Source: Streptomyces sp. DvalAA-14 | Lineage (GTDB): Bacteria; Actinomycetota; Actinomycetes; Streptomycetales; Streptomycetaceae | Assembly: GCF_900091855.1 (NCBI RefSeq) | Contig: NZ_FMCH01000600.1 | Span: forward strand, 1-44,762 | DNA length: 44,762 nt | Direction: 5' to 3' | Shown: positions 24,281-31,764 of the stretch, one piece after another | Layout of the letters: every line of letters begins with the position of its first letter | Numbering within the stretch: the stretch's first letter is position 1 | Notes under the pieces: generated by a model | Told to the model about the DNA's origin: nothing | The model's input: only the letters and a program-made list of their open reading frames with translations | Database searches by the model: none | Position numbers and translations under genes: made by a program

Positions 24281-24281
24281 G

Positions 24282-24569
24282 TCACTCGACCGGCGGACGC
24301 GCGCGGCGCAGCCGTTCGAACGGGATCTGAAGGACGACGCCCGGAATGATCACGCACACGAACGCGACCCCGGCGACCGCCGCCGCGCTGCGGCTCGACC
24401 ACCCGGCCAGCCACGGCAGCGGATCGAGGACCAGCCCGACCCCCACCATGATCTGCCCCACCGCGGCCCGGGGCAGCACGCCATTGCGCCCGGTCCGCAG
24501 CGTGTAGATCCCCAGCCCCACCACGACGCAGCCACTGCCCAGCATGATCCAGAGCCACACGATGTCCAC
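24282..24569 (-). CDS. small three-helix membrane protein
   Basis: A 95-residue protein from GTG 24569, with GGAGG five bases upstream. Three hydrophobic segments (about 4-24, 36-52, 61-81) are followed by a short basic tail, FERLRRARPPVE. The arrangement and size suggest a small integral membrane protein, but I do not recognise a family and no functional residues are evident. It is transcribed divergently from the AAA ATPase gene; the 137-base gap between them contains the 30-bp palindrome, so the two genes may share one regulator. Confidence 0.75.
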   Translation of the reverse strand: MDIVWLWIMLGSGCVVVGLGIYTLRTGRNGVLPRAAVGQIMVGVGLVLDPLPWLAGWSSRSAAAVAGVAFVCVIIPGVVLQIPFERLRRARPPVE

Positions 24570-24628
24570 GAGTCCTCCCCGCGGGGGACCTTACCGCCTG
24601 TGGGTGGCACCCTCGCCGCATGGGTGTC

Positions 24629-24658
24629 GATGTTACTAACATCGATGTTAGTAACATC
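24629..24658. promoter_or_regulatory. perfect 30-bp palindrome, probable operator
   Basis: The whole segment 24629-24658 is its own reverse complement. It is built from two 13-base units, ATGTTACTAACAT and ATGTTAGTAACAT, separated by CG; each unit is itself a palindrome around its central base. A further half site, GTTAGT, follows at 24662-24667. The right half covers TTAGTA (24648-24653), which lies 18 bases before GATACT (24672-24677), a plausible -35/-10 pair for the ATPase gene. Binding here should therefore repress that gene and perhaps its divergent neighbour. The regulator is not encoded next door. Confidence 0.7.
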
Positions 24659-24706
24659 AGCGTTAGTCTGGGATACTGGCTTCTCGGCGGTACGGAGGGA
24701 TGACCG

Positions 24707-26128
24707 ATGGCGGAATTCGTGGGGAGGCGGCACGAGCTCGACCTGCTCGACCGCGAGCTGAAGAAGGTGGCGGACGGTGACGGCGGGCAGCGGCCGGGAC
24801 GGTGCGTGCTGCTGCGGGGGCGCCGCCGGGTCGGCAAGTCACGGTTGGTCGAGCAGTTCGCCGAGAGATCCGGCGCGCCCTTCCTCTTCTACGCCGCGAC
24901 CGGCGCCTCACTCGAAGCGGACCTGGAACGGTTCGCTCAGGACGCGCAGTCGTCCAGCCTTCCGCTGGCGCATGTGCTGTCCGCCGCCCGCCCGCCGACC
25001 TGGGATGCCGCCTTCGACGTGCTGGCCGCCAGCCTGCCGCACGACCGGCCGAGCGTGGTGGTCATGGACGAGGTGCCCTACCTGATGGATGGCGACGGCG
25101 CCTTCGAGGGCGTGCTTCAGCGGGCCTGGGACAGGGCCCTGGAGGCCAAACCGGTTCTGCTGGTCCTCATCGGCTCCGACCTCTCCATGATGGAGGCGCT
25201 GAACAGCTACGGACGCCCGTTCCACCAGCGTGGACGGGAGATGGTCCTCGGGCCGCTCAACCCGGTCGACGTGGGCGCCATGCTGGGCGTGGCGGAGCCC
25301 GCCGATGCCTTCGACGCGGCGCTGATCACCGGGGGGCTTCCCCTGATCTGCGCGGAGTGGCAGGCCGGCGCCGGGATGTGGGACTTTCTCCGGACGGCGC
25401 TCAGCGACCCGGTGTCGGCGCTGCTGGTGTCCGCGGAGCGCTCGCTGGCAGCCGAATTCCCCCGGCAGGCGCAGGCCCGCACTGTTCTCTCGGCGATCGG
25501 CAGCGGCGAGCGGACCTTTTCGAACATCGCCCGCGCGGCCGGCGGAATCGGCGCGACCCCGCTTCAGCGGGCGCTGGAGCTGCTCACGGAGAAGCGGGTG
25601 ATTGCCGCCGAACTTCCCCTCTCCCCGCGGCCGTCGAAGGACCGCCGGTACCGGGTCGCGGACCCCTACCTCCGCTTCTGGCTGAAACTCCTGGGCCCGG
25701 CGATGGACGAGATCGAGCGCGGCCGGGGCGACCTGACCTTGCAGCGCATCCGCAGCAACTGGACCAGCTGGCGCGGCCGCGCCGTCGAACCCCTGGTGCG
25801 CGAGGCGCTGGCACGGCTGCTGCCCGACGCGAACCTCCCCGCGGCCCCTGCCATCGGCGGCTACTGGACACGGACCAACGACGTGGAGATCGACATCGTC
25901 GGAGCAGACCGGGGGCCGATCGCCAAGGACCTTCTGTTCGTCGGCTCGGTGAAGTGGCTGGAGAACTCCCCGTTCGACCAGCACGATCTGGCAGCGCTGC
26001 TGCGCCACCGCGCGGCGCTCACCCCTGAACCCGTGCCCACGGTTGCCGTCTCGCGCAGCGGTATCGCCGGCCCGGGCCCGGACGCCGCGTACGGACCCGC
26101 CGAACTCCTTGCGGCGTGGAGTTCCTGA
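24707..26128 (+). CDS. AAA (STAND/MNS-type) ATPase with C-terminal DUF234 nuclease-like domain
   Basis: A 473-residue P-loop ATPase of the archaeal-ATPase (PF01637-like) group. The Walker A motif GRRRVGKS has K44; Walker B is VVVMDEVPYL with D121-E122. An HTH-like segment follows (about 265-320, TFSNIARAAGG, LQRALELLTEKRVI), then the DUF234 region, related to PD-(D/E)XK nucleases. In this tail E394-I-D396 (NDVEIDIVG) could bind metal, but the second motif reads S414-V-K416, where nucleases have Glu/Asp-x-Lys. GGAGGG is seven bases before ATG 24707. It uses more AGA, AGG and TTG codons than its neighbours, and it sits next to tRNA genes, which hints at transfer. Role unknown; defence or stress functions are only speculation. 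Confidence 0.85.
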   Translation: MAEFVGRRHELDLLDRELKKVADGDGGQRPGRCVLLRGRRRVGKSRLVEQFAERSGAPFLFYAATGASLEADLERFAQDAQSSSLPLAHVLSAARPPTWDAAFDVLAASLPHDRPSVVVMDEVPYLMDGDGAFEGVLQRAWDRALEAKPVLLVLIGSDLSMMEALNSYGRPFHQRGREMVLGPLNPVDVGAMLGVAEPADAFDAALITGGLPLICAEWQAGAGMWDFLRTALSDPVSALLVSAERSLAAEFPRQAQARTVLSAIGSGERTFSNIARAAGGIGATPLQRALELLTEKRVIAAELPLSPRPSKDRRYRVADPYLRFWLKLLGPAMDEIERGRGDLTLQRIRSNWTSWRGRAVEPLVREALARLLPDANLPAAPAIGGYWTRTNDVEIDIVGADRGPIAKDLLFVGSVKWLENSPFDQHDLAALLRHRAALTPEPVPTVAVSRSGIAGPGPDAAYGPAELLAAWSS

Positions 26129-26302
26129 CCCGCGAGCCCCCGGGAGCGGTCTTCACCGTCAACAACCGGTCGACGACGCCGAGCTGACCGCATCCATGAG
26201 GAGTACACCCCTAGGAACTACCCGGTCGCGCCGTTGCTGGAGTCCATGCGCGAAGGGATGCCGGACTCGCTGAACGGCCGACGGCGGCTTCCGGTTTCAT
26301 GA
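26116..26302 (+). pseudogene. possible frame-disrupted gene remnant
   Basis: Two coherent protein-like stretches lie in different frames. VEFLTREPPGAVFTVNNRST (from GTG 26116) runs into a stop at 26185; a neighbouring frame then gives HEEYTPRNYPVAPLLESMRE and on to a natural stop at 26300-26302. Joined by a frameshift near 26170-26195 they would form one short protein of about 60 residues. It may be the decayed end of a gene lost next to the tRNAs. I do not recognise the family, and chance cannot be excluded. Confidence 0.3.
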
Positions 26303-26451
26303 TCTTTGGCACACCGGCCGGCGCCGGCGGTTCCGGCAGGAACGGGCACGTGGGAGGCGCGCGCGGGCGACACGGGCCCCCGGAACAATCTCAGGAAGAG
26401 CGGCGGCCCAGGCCGCGGAATCCTTCCGCCACCTGGGCCGTAGCCGTACCG
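26303..26451. other. non-coding stretch between the remnant and tRNA-Gly
   Basis: No gene is supported here. It contains the terminator hairpin of tRNA-Gly (26404-26440). I looked for a duplicated tRNA 3' end that would mark an attachment site and saw none. Confidence 0.5.
26404..26440 (-). terminator. two-part hairpin downstream of tRNA-Gly
   Basis: Outer stem CGGCCCAGG/CCTGGGCCG (9 bp) and inner stem GCGGAA-TCC-TTCCGC (6 bp) separated by small internal loops. It lies 12 bases beyond the 3' end of the minus-strand tRNA and could also stop forward transcription from the ATPase side. Confidence 0.7.
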
Positions 26452-26522
26452 AGCGGGCGACGGGAATCGAACCCGCGTAGCTAGTTTGGAAGACTAGGGC
26501 TCTACCATTGAGCTACGCCCGC
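26452..26522 (-). tRNA. tRNA-Gly (anticodon UCC)
   Basis: Read on the minus strand: acceptor GCGGGCG/CGCCCGC, D arm GCTC...GAGC, anticodon arm CTAGT-CTTCCAA-ACTAG with anticodon TCC, T arm around TTCGATT, and discriminator U. It is 71 bases long, normal for tRNA-Gly. The CCA end is not encoded. Confidence 0.95.
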
Positions 26523-26633
26523 AGCACCAGTGATTCTGGCACACCGCACCGGAGCCGGTCGAACCGACGCGGCGCCGGGACGGATACCGGCTGTCCAAGG
26601 GTACGGAGGCATGTACTCTACGTGTCGCACCAG

Positions 26634-26710
26634 CGGGGTGTGGCGCAGCTTGGTAGCGCGTCCGCTTTGGGAGCGGAAGGCCGTCGGTTCGAATCCGGCC
26701 ACCCCGACCA
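26634..26710 (+). tRNA. tRNA-Pro (anticodon UGG), CCA encoded
   Basis: Acceptor CGGGGTG/CACCCCG, D arm GCGC...GCGC, anticodon arm TCCGC-TTTGGGA-GCGGA with anticodon TGG, T loop TTCGAAT, discriminator A and a genome-encoded CCA (26708-26710). It lies 111 bases from tRNA-Gly, transcribed away from it. Confidence 0.95.
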
Positions 26711-26793
26711 GCAGTTCCGCGGCAGGCCGAGGTGGGGAACCGCGGTCTCCGGAGGCTGTGGACGACCCCCTCCGGAAGGTTTGTGGTAACCGG

Positions 26794-26799
26794 TAGGAT
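26794..26799 (+). promoter_or_regulatory. possible -10 of the tig promoter
   Basis: TAGGAT fits the Streptomyces TAGRNT-type -10 and would start a transcript about 78 bases before the tig GTG. No consensus -35 is visible at the right distance. Confidence 0.35.
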
Positions 26800-26884
26800 G
26801 GGCCGTCGGCGACCGGACGGGCGCACCTTAAACGCGCACAGCGAATCGCCCCCATCAACGTAAAGCCCCCAAGGAGACCCAACC

Positions 26885-28297
26885 GTGAAGAGCGCCGTCG
26901 AGACTCTGAACCCGACTCGGGTTCGACTCACTGTCGAGGTGCCCTTCGAGGAGCTCAAGCCCAGCCTCGACGCGGCGTACAAAAAGATCAACCAGCAGGT
27001 CACGGTGCCGGGCTTCCGCAAGGGCAAGATCCCTGCGCGCGTCATCGACCAGCGGTTCGGCCGTGGCGCGGTCCTCGAAGAGGCCATCAACGACGCGCTG
27101 CCCAAGTTCTACACGGAGGCGGTCAACGAGGGTGAGCTGAATGTCCTCGGCCAGCCCGACGTCGACATCACCGAGTTCAACGACGGCGACGAACTGAAGT
27201 TCACCGCGGAGGTGGACATCCGCCCGGTCATCGAGATCCCGGACTACTCCGGCATCGAGGTCGTGGTGGACGCGGTGGCCGTGTCGGACGAGGACATCGA
27301 GAAGTCGCTGGAGCAGCTGCGCGACCGCTTCGCGTCCACCACCCCGGTCGAGCGCGCCGCCGCCGACGGCGATGTCGTCGTGGTCGACCTGGAGGCCACT
27401 GTCGACGGCGAGGTGCTGGAGGACGGCGTCGCGACCGGGGTCAGCTACACCATCGGCTCGGGCCAGCTCCTCGACGGCATCGACGAGGCCGTCATCGGCC
27501 TGGAGAAGGGCGGCTCCGCCACCTTCACCTCCGAGCTCAAGGGCGGCACCGCCTCCGGCAGCCAGGCCTCCGTCAAGGTGGAGGTCTCCGATGTCCAGGA
27601 GCGCGAACTGCCCTCGCTGGACGACGAGTTCGCCCAGCTCGCCTCCGAGTTCGACACCCTCGAAGAACTGCGCGAGGACAGCCGCAAGCGCCTGGAGCGG
27701 ATGAAGTCGTACGACCAGGCGACCCAGGCCCAGGAGAAGGTGCTCGACGCTCTCATCGAGCTGATCGAGGTCCCCATCCCGGAGAAGCTGCTCCAGGACG
27801 AGATCGGCACCCGCACCCACAACCTGGAGCACCACCAGTTCCCGCAGACGGGACTGACCTGGGAGACGTACCTGGAGGCCGAGGGCAAGACCCGCGAGGA
27901 GTACGACGCGGAGCTCGAAGCCCAGGCCGTCAAGGGCATCAAGACCCAGTTCATCCTGGACGAGCTGGTCAACAAGGAGAAGCTGTCGGTCAACCAGGAG
28001 GAGCTCACCGAGCACCTCATGCGCCGCGCCGCCACCTCCGGTATGACGCCGGACCGGTTCGCGCAGGCCGTGGTCGAAGGCGGCCAGGTGCCGATCCTGG
28101 TCGGCGAGGTCGCCCGCGGCAAGGCGCTGGCCGTGGTGGTGGAGGCCGCCAAGGTCACCGACACCAACGGTGAGCCGGTGGACCTCGAGGACGACGAGGA
28201 CGAGGACGCGGAGACGGTGCAGGCCGCCGACGGCGAGGCCGCCGAGACGCCCGCCGGCGAAGAGGCCGGGGCGCCCGAGGCCGCCGAGAAGGCCTGA
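26885..28297 (+). CDS. tig: trigger factor, ribosome-associated chaperone and peptidyl-prolyl isomerase
   Basis: Binds the ribosomal exit tunnel and shields nascent chains; the middle domain has FKBP-type prolyl isomerase activity. The 470-residue protein contains the ribosome-docking signature GFRKGK (43-48), the PPIase domain (about 155-245, [15 protein letters not shown]...[13 protein letters not shown]) and the helical C-terminal chaperone domain. It ends in about 45 Glu/Asp/Ala-rich residues ([14 protein letters not shown]...), longer than in many bacteria but usual in actinomycetes. AAGGAG at 26871-26876 precedes GTG 26885 by eight bases. It stands upstream of clpP1P2 but is separated from it by a terminator and 490 bases of repeat-rich DNA. 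Confidence 0.97.
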   Translation: MKSAVETLNPTRVRLTVEVPFEELKPSLDAAYKKINQQVTVPGFRKGKIPARVIDQRFGRGAVLEEAINDALPKFYTEAVNEGELNVLGQPDVDITEFNDGDELKFTAEVDIRPVIEIPDYSGIEVVVDAVAVSDEDIEKSLEQLRDRFASTTPVERAAADGDVVVVDLEATVDGEVLEDGVATGVSYTIGSGQLLDGIDEAVIGLEKGGSATFTSELKGGTASGSQASVKVEVSDVQERELPSLDDEFAQLASEFDTLEELREDSRKRLERMKSYDQATQAQEKVLDALIELIEVPIPEKLLQDEIGTRTHNLEHHQFPQTGLTWETYLEAEGKTREEYDAELEAQAVKGIKTQFILDELVNKEKLSVNQEELTEHLMRRAATSGMTPDRFAQAVVEGGQVPILVGEVARGKALAVVVEAAKVTDTNGEPVDLEDDEDEDAETVQAADGEAAETPAGEEAGAPEAAEKA

Positions 28298-28315
28298 CCC
28301 GCAGCGCCCGCTCAA

Positions 28316-28448
28316 GGGCGCGGGGAACGGCGCGGGCCACCGGCCGGCCGCCGGTGGCCCGGGGACGGCAGCAGCGGCCCCTTCGGGCCTACGGGCCGGT
28401 GACGCCCCGCGGGCCCCGTCGTGGCCGTCCGCGCAGTTCCTCGCGCCC
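28316..28448. repeat. inverted pair of the Streptomyces GCGCGGGGAAC repeat
   Basis: The left arm 28316-28334 and the right arm 28430-28448 are inverted copies (17 of 19 bases match) of the GGGCGCGGGGAACTGCGCG-type sequence that recurs in Streptomyces intergenic DNA; a direct relative occurs at 44665-44686. The tig terminator lies just inside the left arm. Confidence 0.7.
28334..28360 (+). terminator. terminator hairpin of tig
   Basis: GGGCCACCGGC and GCCGGTGGCCC form a perfect 11-bp stem around a 5-base loop, 36 bases after the tig stop. Confidence 0.75.
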
Positions 28449-28590
28449 CTGATGGGCGCCGCCCGGGCGCGAGGGCTCCCACCGGCCCCGACCCCGCCCC
28501 CGCGCCCCTGATGGGCGCCGTCCGGGCGCGAGGGGCCCCCGCCGGCCCCCACGCCCCCAGTGGGCGCCGCCCACCGTGAGGGCGGCCCGT
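28442..28590. repeat. tandem 59-base repeat, two full copies and a partial third
   Basis: Copies start at 28442 and 28501, both with CGCGCCCCTGATGGGCGCC, and differ at only a few positions afterwards. A shorter third copy begins near 28552 (CGCCCCCAGTGGGCGCC). Each copy carries a small hairpin, GCGCCC/GGGCGC. No open frame with coding character crosses them. Confidence 0.75.
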
Positions 28591-28618
28591 CACCGGTGCG
28601 GCCCGCACAGCGACCCTG

Positions 28619-28632
28619 CGCTCACAGCGAAC
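28619..28632 (-). promoter_or_regulatory. ClgR binding site upstream of clpP1P2
   Basis: Read on the minus strand the 14 bases are GTTCGC-TGTGA-GCG, an exact fit to the GTTCGC-N5-GCG box described for ClgR in Streptomyces; on the plus strand CGCTCACAGCGAAC fits the corynebacterial core CGCYNANRGCGWWS. It is centred about 57 bases before the predicted transcription start, a normal activator position. ClgR activates clp and lon genes and is itself a ClpP substrate (established). Confidence 0.8.
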
Positions 28633-28648
28633 AGTTCCGCGTAGGGGA

Positions 28649-28676
28649 TTGCTGGGCCCCACCTGCGCGTTAGGGT
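28649..28676 (+). promoter_or_regulatory. clpP1P2 promoter
   Basis: -35 TTGCTG (28649-28654), 16-base spacer, -10 TAGGGT (28671-28676). The predicted start near 28683 gives a leader of about 107 bases. The spacing and the ClgR box just upstream support each other. Confidence 0.6.
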
Positions 28677-28696
28677 CCGTTAGTAGGAGGGCAGGG

Positions 28697-28738
28697 GTGC
28701 AGCACCGGCGACGCCGGGACAGCGCCCCCCGGCCCTGA
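28697..28738 (+). CDS. possible 13-codon leader peptide in the clpP1 leader
   Basis: GTG 28697 has AGGAGG at 28685-28690, six bases upstream, the best Shine-Dalgarno sequence in the whole leader and stronger than that of clpP1 itself. The frame reads MQHRRRRDSAPRP then TGA (28736-28738), ending 51 bases before the clpP1 GTG. Inside it, CCGGC-GAC-GCCGG can fold, and CAGGG near its start can pair with CCCTG at its end. It could couple or attenuate clpP1 expression; chance occurrence is possible. Confidence 0.4.
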   Translation: MQHRRRRDSAPRP

Positions 28739-28789
28739 CGAAGACCCTGTGGCGGCAGCTCCGCCGTCCGACAACGAGCAGGTGGATAC

Positions 28790-29419
28790 GTGACGACTCC
28801 GATGCCTTCCGCCGCCGGCGAGCCGACTTTCGGTGGCCTCGGCGACCAGGTCTACAACCGACTGCTCGGCGAGCGAATCATCTTCCTCGGCCAGGCGGTC
28901 GACGACGACATCGCCAACAAGATCACCGCGCAGCTGCTCCTCCTTGCCGCAGAGCCCGACAAGGACATCTTCCTCTACATCAACAGCCCCGGCGGCTCCG
29001 TGACCGCCGGCATGGCGATCTACGACACGATGCAGTTCATCAAGAACGACGTCGTCACCATCGCCATGGGCATGGCCGCCTCGATGGGCCAGTTCCTGCT
29101 CACCGCGGGCACCCCCGGCAAGCGGTTCGCGCTGCCGAACACCCGCATCCTGATGCACCAGCCCTCCGCGGGCCTCGGCGGCTCCGCCACCGACATCAAG
29201 ATCCAGGCCGAGCAGCTGCTGCACACCAAGCGCCGGATGGCCGAGCTGATCGCCCAGCACTCCGGCCAGACCTTCGAGCAGATCACCAAGGACTCCGACC
29301 GCGACCGCTGGTTCTCCGCCGAGGAGGCCCAGGAGTACGGCCTGCTGGACGGCGTGATGCTCTCCGCCGCGCAAGTCCCCGGCGGCGGCGGCACCGGTGC
29401 CGGCGGCCCGGGCGCGTGA
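28790..29419 (+). CDS. clpP1: ATP-dependent Clp protease proteolytic subunit 1
   Basis: Serine peptidase subunit that forms the ClpP barrel and degrades proteins unfolded by ClpX or ClpC; cytoplasmic. The 209-residue protein has the triad S98 (GMAASMGQ), H123 (LMHQP) and D172 (RDRW), plus [17 protein letters not shown] around the handle and active-site region. It has a short N-terminal extension and a Gly-rich C-terminal tail ([12 protein letters not shown]). GTG 28790 has only AGGTGG upstream. clpP2 follows after 70 bases, almost certainly in the same transcript. In Streptomyces, ClpP1 and ClpP2 act together and are required for normal aerial mycelium formation. Confidence 0.97.
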   Translation: MTTPMPSAAGEPTFGGLGDQVYNRLLGERIIFLGQAVDDDIANKITAQLLLLAAEPDKDIFLYINSPGGSVTAGMAIYDTMQFIKNDVVTIAMGMAASMGQFLLTAGTPGKRFALPNTRILMHQPSAGLGGSATDIKIQAEQLLHTKRRMAELIAQHSGQTFEQITKDSDRDRWFSAEEAQEYGLLDGVMLSAAQVPGGGGTGAGGPGA

Positions 29420-29489
29420 GCCCCGTGCCCGCGCACCGCAGCCGAGTCCCGCAGATCCCTCGAAGCTCTTCATCACCAGGACGGTGGAC

Positions 29490-30173
29490 GTGAACCCCTT
29501 GAACTTCCCCGGTAGCGGCCTGTACGAGCGCACCCAGGCCGAGCGGCCCGGTGTGTTCGGAGCCGAGGCCCGCTATGTCATCCCGCGCTTCGTCGAGCGC
29601 ACCTCGCAGGGCGTGCGCGAGTACGACCCGTACGCCAAGCTCTTCGAGGAGCGGGTGATCTTCCTCGGCGTGCAGATCGACGACGCCTCCGCCAACGACG
29701 TCATGGCGCAGCTGCTGTGCCTGGAGTCGATGGACCCCGACCGGGACATCTCGGTCTACATCAACAGCCCCGGCGGCTCCTTCACCGCGCTGACCGCGAT
29801 CTACGACACCATGCAGTTCGTGAAGCCCGACATCCAGACGGTCTGCATGGGCCAGGCGGCCTCCGCGGCGGCCGTGCTGCTGGCGGCCGGCAGCCCGGGC
29901 AAGCGGATGGCGCTGCCCAATGCCAGGATCCTCATCCACCAGCCGTACAGTGAGACGGGTCGCGGTCAGGTGTCCGACCTGGAGATCGCCGCCAACGAGA
30001 TCATCCGGATGCGGCAGCAGCTGGAGGAGATGCTGGCCAAGCACTCCACCACGCCGATCGAGGAGATCCGCGAGGACATCGAGCGCGACAAGATCCTGAC
30101 CGCTGACGAGTCGCTGGCCTATGGTCTGATCGACCAGATCGTGTCGACCCGCAAGACCTCCGTCGGCGTCTGA
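29490..30173 (+). CDS. clpP2: ATP-dependent Clp protease proteolytic subunit 2
   Basis: Partner of ClpP1 in the mixed ClpP1P2 peptidase. The 227-residue product starts [20 protein letters not shown], much like known Streptomyces ClpP2 proteins, so GTG 29490 is chosen over upstream in-frame codons (29397 onward would read through the clpP1 end). The triad is S125 (GQAASAAA), H150 (LIHQP) and D200 (IERDKIL). A longer N-terminal segment than in ClpP1 (about 25 residues, with [15 protein letters not shown]) likely forms the axial loop. The Shine-Dalgarno region is modest (AGGACGG). It is followed by a hairpin and then clpX. Confidence 0.97.
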   Translation: MNPLNFPGSGLYERTQAERPGVFGAEARYVIPRFVERTSQGVREYDPYAKLFEERVIFLGVQIDDASANDVMAQLLCLESMDPDRDISVYINSPGGSFTALTAIYDTMQFVKPDIQTVCMGQAASAAAVLLAAGSPGKRMALPNARILIHQPYSETGRGQVSDLEIAANEIIRMRQQLEEMLAKHSTTPIEEIREDIERDKILTADESLAYGLIDQIVSTRKTSVGV

Positions 30174-30244
30174 CGCACCTGATGTATCCGCCCGGCGTGC
30201 ACGTGTGACGTGACCGCCGGACGGACGGCGACTGACGGGACCAT

Positions 30245-30265
30245 GGCCCGCCCTCCCGGCGGGCC
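30245..30265 (+). terminator. hairpin between clpP2 and clpX
   Basis: GGCCCGCC and GGCGGGCC (8-bp stem, 5-base loop) lie 71 bases after the clpP2 stop and 130 bases before clpX, suggesting that clpX has its own promoter or is reached by partial read-through. Confidence 0.55.
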
Positions 30266-30394
30266 CTCCTCGGACTCGGAAAGCGAGTACGTCCAAGGGG
30301 GGCCCACACGGGGGGCGCGGCAAGGTACCGTCGATGAGAGAAGCACCAGGCTCCGTTGAAGGTCGGCGGATCCCAGGCGAAGGGGAAACACCTC

Positions 30395-31678
30395 GTGGCA
30401 CGCATCGGTGACGGTGGAGACCTGCTGAAGTGCTCATTCTGCGGAAAGAGCCAGAAGCAGGTGAAGAAGCTCATCGCAGGCCCGGGTGTGTACATCTGCG
30501 ACGAGTGCATCGACCTCTGCAACGAGATCATCGAGGAGGAGCTCGCCGAGTCCTCCGAGGTGCGGTGGGAGGATCTGCCCAAGCCGCGGGAGATCTACGA
30601 GTTCCTGGAGAGCTACGTCGTCGGCCAGGAGCCGGCGAAGAAGGCCCTCTCGGTCGCGGTCTACAACCACTACAAGCGGGTCCAGGCGGGTGAGAACGGC
30701 CGCCCGGGACACGACGACGCCATCGAGCTCGCCAAGTCCAACATCCTGCTGCTGGGCCCCACCGGCTCCGGCAAGACCCTGCTGGCCCAGACCCTGGCCC
30801 GGATGCTGAACGTGCCGTTCGCCATCGCCGACGCCACCGCCCTCACCGAGGCCGGCTATGTCGGTGAGGACGTCGAGAACATCCTGCTGAAGCTGATCCA
30901 GGCGGCGGACTACGACGTCAAGAAGGCCGAGACGGGGATCATCTACATCGACGAGATCGACAAGGTCGCCCGCAAGAGCGAGAATCCGTCGATCACCCGG
31001 GACGTGTCCGGCGAAGGTGTGCAGCAGGCGCTGTTGAAGATCCTGGAGGGCACCACCGCGTCGGTGCCGCCGCAGGGCGGGCGCAAGCACCCGCACCAGG
31101 AGTTCATCCAGATCGACACCACCAACGTGCTGTTCATCGTGGGCGGCGCCTTCTCCGGTCTGGAGAAGATCATCGAGGCCAGGGCGGGCGCCAAGGGCAT
31201 CGGCTTCGGCGCGACCATCCGCTCCAAGCGCGAGCTGAACATGGCCGACCAGTTCTCCGAGATCATGCCGGAGGACCTGGTGAAGTTCGGCATGATCCCC
31301 GAGTTCATCGGCCGGCTGCCCGTCATCACCAACGTCCACAACCTGGACCGTGAGGCGCTGCTGCAGATCCTGGTCGAGCCGCGCAACGCGCTGGTGAAGC
31401 AGTATCAGAAGCTCTTCGAACTCGACGGCGTAGAGCTGGAGTTCGAGCGCGGCGCGCTGGAGGCCATCGCCGACCAGGCGATCTTGCGGCAGACCGGCGC
31501 GCGCGGTCTGCGGGCGATCATGGAGGAGGTGCTGATGTCGGTGATGTACGAGGTGCCGTCCCGCAAGGACGTGGCCCGGGTCGTGGTCACCGCGGACGTC
31601 GTGCACTCCAACGTCAACCCGACCCTGGTGCCGCGCGAGCCGCGGATCGTCGGCAAGGGCGAGCAGAAGAGCGCGTAG
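30395..31678 (+). CDS. clpX: ATP-dependent Clp protease ATP-binding subunit ClpX
   Basis: Hexameric AAA+ unfoldase that recognises tagged substrates (for example ssrA) and feeds ClpP. The 427-residue protein starts [17 protein letters not shown]; the zinc-binding domain uses C13, C16, C35 and C38. Walker A GPTGSGKT is at 121-128, the pore loop GYVG at 154-157, Walker B IIYIDEID with D186-E187, and the ClpP-docking IGF loop is in GIGFGATI. The sensor-2 motif GARGLR is near the C-terminus. GTG 30395 is chosen over the longer in-frame form (30356), which would add 13 non-family residues. A very strong terminator follows. Confidence 0.98.
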   Translation: MARIGDGGDLLKCSFCGKSQKQVKKLIAGPGVYICDECIDLCNEIIEEELAESSEVRWEDLPKPREIYEFLESYVVGQEPAKKALSVAVYNHYKRVQAGENGRPGHDDAIELAKSNILLLGPTGSGKTLLAQTLARMLNVPFAIADATALTEAGYVGEDVENILLKLIQAADYDVKKAETGIIYIDEIDKVARKSENPSITRDVSGEGVQQALLKILEGTTASVPPQGGRKHPHQEFIQIDTTNVLFIVGGAFSGLEKIIEARAGAKGIGFGATIRSKRELNMADQFSEIMPEDLVKFGMIPEFIGRLPVITNVHNLDREALLQILVEPRNALVKQYQKLFELDGVELEFERGALEAIADQAILRQTGARGLRAIMEEVLMSVMYEVPSRKDVARVVVTADVVHSNVNPTLVPREPRIVGKGEQKSA

Positions 31679-31701
31679 GCCCGTAAGCACGTCAGGTACG
31701 C

Positions 31702-31742
31702 ACAAGGGGCGCCCGGTCCGCGGTGGACCGGGCGCCCCTTGT
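31702..31742. terminator. strong bidirectional terminator between clpX and the convergent membrane protein gene
   Basis: An 18-bp perfect stem (31702-31719 with 31725-31742) around a GCGGT loop, with AA/TT near its base so that T residues follow on both strands. It serves both convergent genes. Confidence 0.9.
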
Positions 31743-31764
31743 CGTTGCACGTCTCAACGGGTGG

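Larger units (their letters stand above)
28298..28789. other. 492-base tig-clpP1 intergenic region
   Basis: Contains, in order: the tig terminator, an inverted repeat pair, a tandem 59-base repeat, a ClgR-type box, a promoter, and a leader with a 13-codon open frame. Each is listed separately. No conventional gene is present. Confidence 0.8.

Noticed and set aside
26303..26722. Attachment site of an integrated element at the tRNA genes
   Set aside because: No duplicated tRNA 3' segment and no integrase were found in the window.
26508..26796. Open frames crossing tRNA-Pro
   Set aside because: They read through a canonical tRNA structure and have no coding character or ribosome binding site.
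28442..28590. CRISPR-like array
   Set aside because: Only two to three adjoining copies, no unique spacers of constant length, and no cas genes; it is a tandem intergenic repeat.
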